Source: Deltaproteobacteria bacterium (lineage in GTDB: Bacteria > Myxococcota_A > Polyangia > Polyangiales > Houyiibacteriaceae). From it: a stretch of DNA of 64,000 bases. The notes below the pieces were generated by a model, which did no database searches, was not told where the DNA came from, and was given only the letters and a program-made list of their open reading frames with translations. The DNA lies in contig JAEPMI010000010.1 in assembly GCA_017644045.1 (NCBI GenBank), forward strand, positions 62,001 to 126,000, read 5' to 3'. A program made the translations under genes and the position numbers. Of the stretch, positions 60,510 through 64,000 are shown in pieces (position 1 is the stretch's first letter; the number at the start of each line of letters is the position of its first letter).

Positions 60510-63185
60510 TCACCCGTCCTCGCGTTCGGCGAGCCCCTTGAGCTGTGCGAGGGCGTTCAGGGCCTCCAGGGGGGTCATCCGGTCCACCTCCAGCGCCCGC
60601 AGGGTCTGGAGCGTCGGTGACGGCGGCGCGGGCTCGGCCACGGGCGGGGGCGCGAAGAGATCGAGCTGCGCCCTCCCCTCCGCATCCACGGGTCGCATCC
60701 GGGCCGGAGCGCCGGAGGGGAGCGCGTCGCCAGACTCGAGGTCGGCGAGCAGCGCCTTGGCGCGGGCGAGCACCAGCGGCGGCACGCCGGCGAGGCGGGC
60801 GACCGCGACGCCGTAGCTCCGGCTCGAGCCCCCCTCGACCAGCTTGTGGAGGAAGATGACCTCGTCGCCGTACTCGTTGGCGGCGACGTTGAAGTTCGCG
60901 ACGCCCTCGCGGGTCGCCGCCAGCTCGCAGAGCTCGTGGTAGTGGGTCGCGAAGATCGCGCGGCAGCCCGTCACGTCGTTGAGGTGCTCGGCGATGGCCC
61001 AGGCGATCGAGAGGCCGTCGTAGGTGCTCGTGCCACGGCCGATCTCGTCGAGAATGACCAGGCTACGGCGCGTGGCACCGCGGAGGATGGCTGCTGCCTC
61101 GCGCATCTCGACCATGAAGGTCGAGCGGCCTTCGGCGAGCGCGTCGCTCGCGCCCACGCGGGTGTAGATGCGATCGACCAGCCCGACCCGCGCCTCGGTG
61201 CAGGGCACGAAGGAGCCGGCCTGCGCGAGGATCACGCTGAGCGCGACCTGACGCATCACCGTCGACTTGCCCGCCATGTTCGGACCGGTGAGCACGATCA
61301 GCCGTGGCATCGGCCCGTCGGCGCTCAGGTCCACGTCGTTGGGCACGAAGGTGCCGCGCTCGGCGAGGCGCTCGACGATCGGGTGGCGCGACTCGCGGAG
61401 CGTCAGCGCGCTCGACTCGTCGACGACGGGTCGCACGTAGCCGAGACCGGCGGCCGTCTCCGCGAGCCCGGAGGCGACGTCGATGGCGGCGACCGCTTCG
61501 GCGAGCGCGCGCAGCCGGTGCGCTTCCTGGGCCGTGCGCGCGCGGAGGTCCTCGAAGATCTGCTGCTCGAGGCGCCGGCTGCGATCGTCGGCGTTGACGA
61601 TCTTGTCCTGCAGCTCCGCGAGCTCCTCGGTCACGTAGCGCTCGCCGTTCGCGATGGTCTGCTTGCGGACGTAGTGGTCCGGCACGTTCGCGAGGTTCGA
61701 GCGCGTGACCTCGATGAAGTACCCGAAGACCTTGTTGTACTTCACCTTCAGCGAGGTGATGCCGGTCGCCTGCCGTTCGCGCTTCTCGACCTCGAGGATC
61801 CGATCCTTGCCGGTCGCGCTCAGGTCGCGCAGCTCGTCGAGGTCGGCGTCGACGCCTTCGCGGATCACGCCGCCGTCGCGAATGGTCGTGGGCGGTGCGT
61901 CGACGAGACCGGTCTCGAGCACGTCGCGCAGCTCCTCCACGACGTCGGCGGGCGCGAGCGCACCGAGCGTGTCGTCGGTGGAGCCCTCGGCGCGCGCTCG
62001 CAGGAGCTGACCGAGCGCGTCCGCGCCGTCGAGCGAGTCACGGATCACGCCGAGGTCACGCGGAGTCGCCACGCCGAGCGCGGCGCGGGTGGCCAGCCGC
62101 TCGAGGTCGCCGACCCGCTTCATCGCGTCGCGGACCTGACCGCGGGTGGGGGCGTCGTTCAGGAACGCTTCGACGGCGTCGTGCCGACGACGGATGGCCG
62201 CGAGATCGGTGAGCGGCGCGAGCAGCCGCCGACGCAGCATGCGACCACCCATCGGCGTGCGCGTCTCGTCGATGAGGTGGAGCAGCGAGCCCTTCCGCTC
62301 GCCGGCCAGGGTCTTCACCAGCTCGAGGTTGCGGATCGCCACCTCGTCGAGGTGCAGATAGGCCTTCGGGTCGTGGATCCCGAGCCGCTGGATGCGGATG
62401 GCCTTGCCCGGCTGGCTGCGCTGGGCGTAGCCGAGCGCGAGGGCCGCCGCCTTCAAGGCCGTGGCCGGCAGCGCGTGGCGGGCGACCTCGAGCTCTTCGG
62501 CGGCGACCTCGCCACCTCCGAGACAGCCGGTGATGAGCCCGTCGGGATCCTCGGGTGTCTCCACGAGCCGCGGCTGGTCGAGACCGACGCCGCGCAGCGC
62601 GACGAGGAGCGCGTCACCGACGCTCCCGTCGTGGACGAGCTCGCGCGCCTCGAGCCGGCTGACCTCCGCGAGCGCGGCGGCTTCGTCCGCGAGACCGCAC
62701 GCGATCAGCTCACCGGTGCTCAGGTCGTAGGCCGCGAGTCCGACCGAGTCGTCGGTGGCGGTCAACGCGACCAGGTAGTTGGCGACGCGCGCGTCGAGGG
62801 CCGCTTCTTCGAGGCAGAGCCCCGGCGTGACCACCCGGACGACCTCGCGCGGGACGACGCCCTTCACGGTCTTCGGGTCCGCCATCTGCTCGCAGATGGC
62901 CACCGGCTGCCCTTGCTCGAGCAGGCGCGTCAGATAGCCGGTCGCCGCGTGGTGCGGCACGCCGGCCATCGGAATGTCCTCGCCCTTCGGACCCTTCCCG
63001 CGCGTGGTCAGCGTGATGTCGAGGAGCTCCGACGCGCGGACCGCGTCGTCGTAGAAGAGCTCGTAGAAGTCCCCGAGGCGGAAGAAGAGCAGCGCCTCCG
63101 GGTACTGCTCCTTGGCCCGCAGGAACTGCTGCATGACGGGGGTGTGCTCCCCCTTCTTCTTCCGCTGCTTCTTCGACGAGCCCAC
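60510..63185 (-). CDS. mutS: DNA mismatch repair protein MutS
   Basis: 891 aa, GTG start, full length for MutS1. The N-terminal domain has [16 protein letters not shown], whose Phe-x-Glu (FYE) contacts the mismatch. The connector and lever domains follow ([37 protein letters not shown]). The ATPase has Walker [10 protein letters not shown] near 634-642, [15 protein letters not shown], Walker [15 protein letters not shown] and the His of FATHYHEL. The C-terminal helix-turn-helix dimerisation part ends with [13 protein letters not shown]. It initiates mismatch repair. It lies 45 bases before pheA and 10 after the partial gene, in the same direction. Confidence 0.98.
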   Translation of the reverse strand: MGSSKKQRKKKGEHTPVMQQFLRAKEQYPEALLFFRLGDFYELFYDDAVRASELLDITLTTRGKGPKGEDIPMAGVPHHAATGYLTRLLEQGQPVAICEQMADPKTVKGVVPREVVRVVTPGLCLEEAALDARVANYLVALTATDDSVGLAAYDLSTGELIACGLADEAAALAEVSRLEARELVHDGSVGDALLVALRGVGLDQPRLVETPEDPDGLITGCLGGGEVAAEELEVARHALPATALKAAALALGYAQRSQPGKAIRIQRLGIHDPKAYLHLDEVAIRNLELVKTLAGERKGSLLHLIDETRTPMGGRMLRRRLLAPLTDLAAIRRRHDAVEAFLNDAPTRGQVRDAMKRVGDLERLATRAALGVATPRDLGVIRDSLDGADALGQLLRARAEGSTDDTLGALAPADVVEELRDVLETGLVDAPPTTIRDGGVIREGVDADLDELRDLSATGKDRILEVEKRERQATGITSLKVKYNKVFGYFIEVTRSNLANVPDHYVRKQTIANGERYVTEELAELQDKIVNADDRSRRLEQQIFEDLRARTAQEAHRLRALAEAVAAIDVASGLAETAAGLGYVRPVVDESSALTLRESRHPIVERLAERGTFVPNDVDLSADGPMPRLIVLTGPNMAGKSTVMRQVALSVILAQAGSFVPCTEARVGLVDRIYTRVGASDALAEGRSTFMVEMREAAAILRGATRRSLVILDEIGRGTSTYDGLSIAWAIAEHLNDVTGCRAIFATHYHELCELAATREGVANFNVAANEYGDEVIFLHKLVEGGSSRSYGVAVARLAGVPPLVLARAKALLADLESGDALPSGAPARMRPVDAEGRAQLDLFAPPPVAEPAPPSPTLQTLRALEVDRMTPLEALNALAQLKGLAEREDG

Positions 63186-63195
63186 GGGCCCGGAC

Positions 63196-64000
63196 TCACT
63201 CGAAGACGTTGGCGACCTGGAACTCCTCCGTCTCGTACTGGACGAGGGCGCTGGAGTTCGAATCGATCACGTAGAGGCGTTCGTCCACGTCCGAGTAGAC
63301 CACGTCCTGGACGATGGAGATCACCGACTGTCGCCCCGGCCGCGCGCCGACGGGAATGGTGAAGGTGGTGGGCGCACCGGTCAGCGTGAAGTCCAGCACC
63401 GCCTCTTCGTTCACCGGGATCGCGTCGAGCGTGAAGGCGATGTACGGGTTCTGGTAGGGCGCCGGCTGGGTGAGCGGCGGGTCGATCTCGGGGTCGAGAA
63501 CGATGCCGTTCTGCGCGCGGCCGTTGACGTACGTCGAGGGGTCGTCCGAAACGATGGGCTGATTGACGGTGTCGACGATGCAGAAGTCATCGCCCTCACG
63601 AGCGGTCACGCGGTGCAGGAACCCGGTCCTCGAACCGCTGACGAGGAAGGACTGCTCCACCCGAACCCGAATGCCAACGAACTCGTTCTCGGGGTAGCAC
63701 TCGCGCAGGGCGACGTCGTCGACCGATGGAGCGAAGCCGTCCGCTTCGAGCCACGAGGCGAACGCCTGACGGATGGGGAGCTCGAGGAAGCGCCGCTCGT
63801 ACGTGTCACTCCCGGTCGGTTCGAAGTACTCCCTGCAGGTATCGTCGTTCCTCTTGTTCTCGGGGGGCTCCGTGGTGATGACCAAGGAGTCCCCGATCCC
63901 CGCCTCGGGTTCGTCCGGGAAGAGATCCATGTTGTTCTGGCCGAGCACACCGGACTCGCAGAAGGAGCCACCCCCTTCCTGGAGGGTGAACCCGTAGAAC
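63196..64000 (-). CDS. Unknown protein, 5' end off window
   Basis: The last 267 codons are present; the frame runs open past the right edge with no start. The visible part is beta-rich with [54 protein letters not shown] and, at the end, [20 protein letters not shown], which resembles an NHL/beta-propeller blade. Three cysteines suggest an exported protein, possibly another lipoprotein, but no signal is visible. It is upstream of mutS by 10 bases in the same direction. Family not recognised. Confidence 0.75.
   Translation of the reverse strand, partial: FYGFTLQEGGGSFCESGVLGQNNMDLFPDEPEAGIGDSLVITTEPPENKRNDDTCREYFEPTGSDTYERRFLELPIRQAFASWLEADGFAPSVDDVALRECYPENEFVGIRVRVEQSFLVSGSRTGFLHRVTAREGDDFCIVDTVNQPIVSDDPSTYVNGRAQNGIVLDPEIDPPLTQPAPYQNPYIAFTLDAIPVNEEAVLDFTLTGAPTTFTIPVGARPGRQSVISIVQDVVYSDVDERLYVIDSNSSALVQYETEEFQVANVFE

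Noticed and set aside
63196-63948. Internal GTG/ATG as the true start of the right-edge gene
   Set aside because: The frame stays open to the window edge with similar composition, so the gene is treated as 5'-truncated.

Overview
The window is uniformly GC-rich and densely coded. It looks like a chromosome segment of a Myxococcota (former Deltaproteobacteria) species of the Polyangiales/Sandaracinaceae type. This rests on the many predicted lipoproteins carrying myxobacterial modules (thirteen CGDG/ECDDGN DUF4215-type repeats, RCC1 repeats, FG-GAP/VCBS repeats, the CNGLDDDCDG motif), a Hanks-type kinase with a C-terminal membrane anchor, a zinc-finger/FecR/AgmX-PglI-like sensor and an AAA-TPR protein. 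I saw no phage, intact insertion sequence, CRISPR array, rRNA or tRNA. The taxonomic placement is inference.

Layout. 1-5.8 kb (minus): partial ligase-associated exonuclease, iron superoxide dismutase, an FG-GAP lipoprotein and a peptide-type substrate-binding lipoprotein. 5.7-7.8 kb (plus): a D-Ala-D-Ala carboxypeptidase and a small unknown protein. 7.8-10.1 kb: unknown secreted proteins, a Uma2 nuclease and a decayed Uma2 fragment with an interspersed repeat. 10.1-15 kb: an RpoD-family sigma factor, a HEAT-repeat secreted protein and a lipoprotein. 15-21.5 kb: Ser/Thr kinase divergent from a TPR/PEGA-like protein and an RCC1 lipoprotein, then a DUF4215/C-type lectin lipoprotein and an EAL phosphodiesterase. 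21.6-27.2 kb (minus): tightly coupled ABC ATPase, ABC-2 permease, GldG-like and DUF4340 proteins. 27.3-30.5 kb (plus): ECF sigma, its zinc-finger/FecR partner and a polysaccharide deacetylase. 30.6-34.9 kb: a Cys-rich lipoprotein divergent from an AAA-TPR ATPase, with a candidate Fur box between them. 35-37.1 kb: an octahaem cytochrome c and a four-helix membrane partner. 37.2-45.2 kb: trmB, a transporter-like/spermidine-synthase-like fusion, a receiver protein with a PopZ-like tail, and valS. 45.2-51.5 kb (minus): methyltransferase, GT2 glycosyltransferase, DUF2079, AI-2E family and unknown membrane proteins. 51.6-63.2 kb (minus): rpsA, cmk, aroA, an unknown lipoprotein, hisC, pheA and mutS, with one plus-strand lipoprotein gene inserted between aroA and cmk. 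63.2-64 kb: a partial unknown gene.

How the genes work together. The most informative unit is pheA-hisC-(lipoprotein)-aroA-//-cmk-rpsA. It matches the order of the mixed-function aromatic supraoperon known from pseudomonads, but a lipoprotein stands where tyrA would be and an opposite-strand lipoprotein splits aroA from cmk. Other units likely to act together are the ABC/GldG/DUF4340 membrane complex, the ECF sigma/anti-sigma pair, the kinase-TPR-RCC1 set whose divergent start codons share two bases, and the cytochrome with its membrane partner. Nine predicted lipoproteins point to a heavily decorated envelope.
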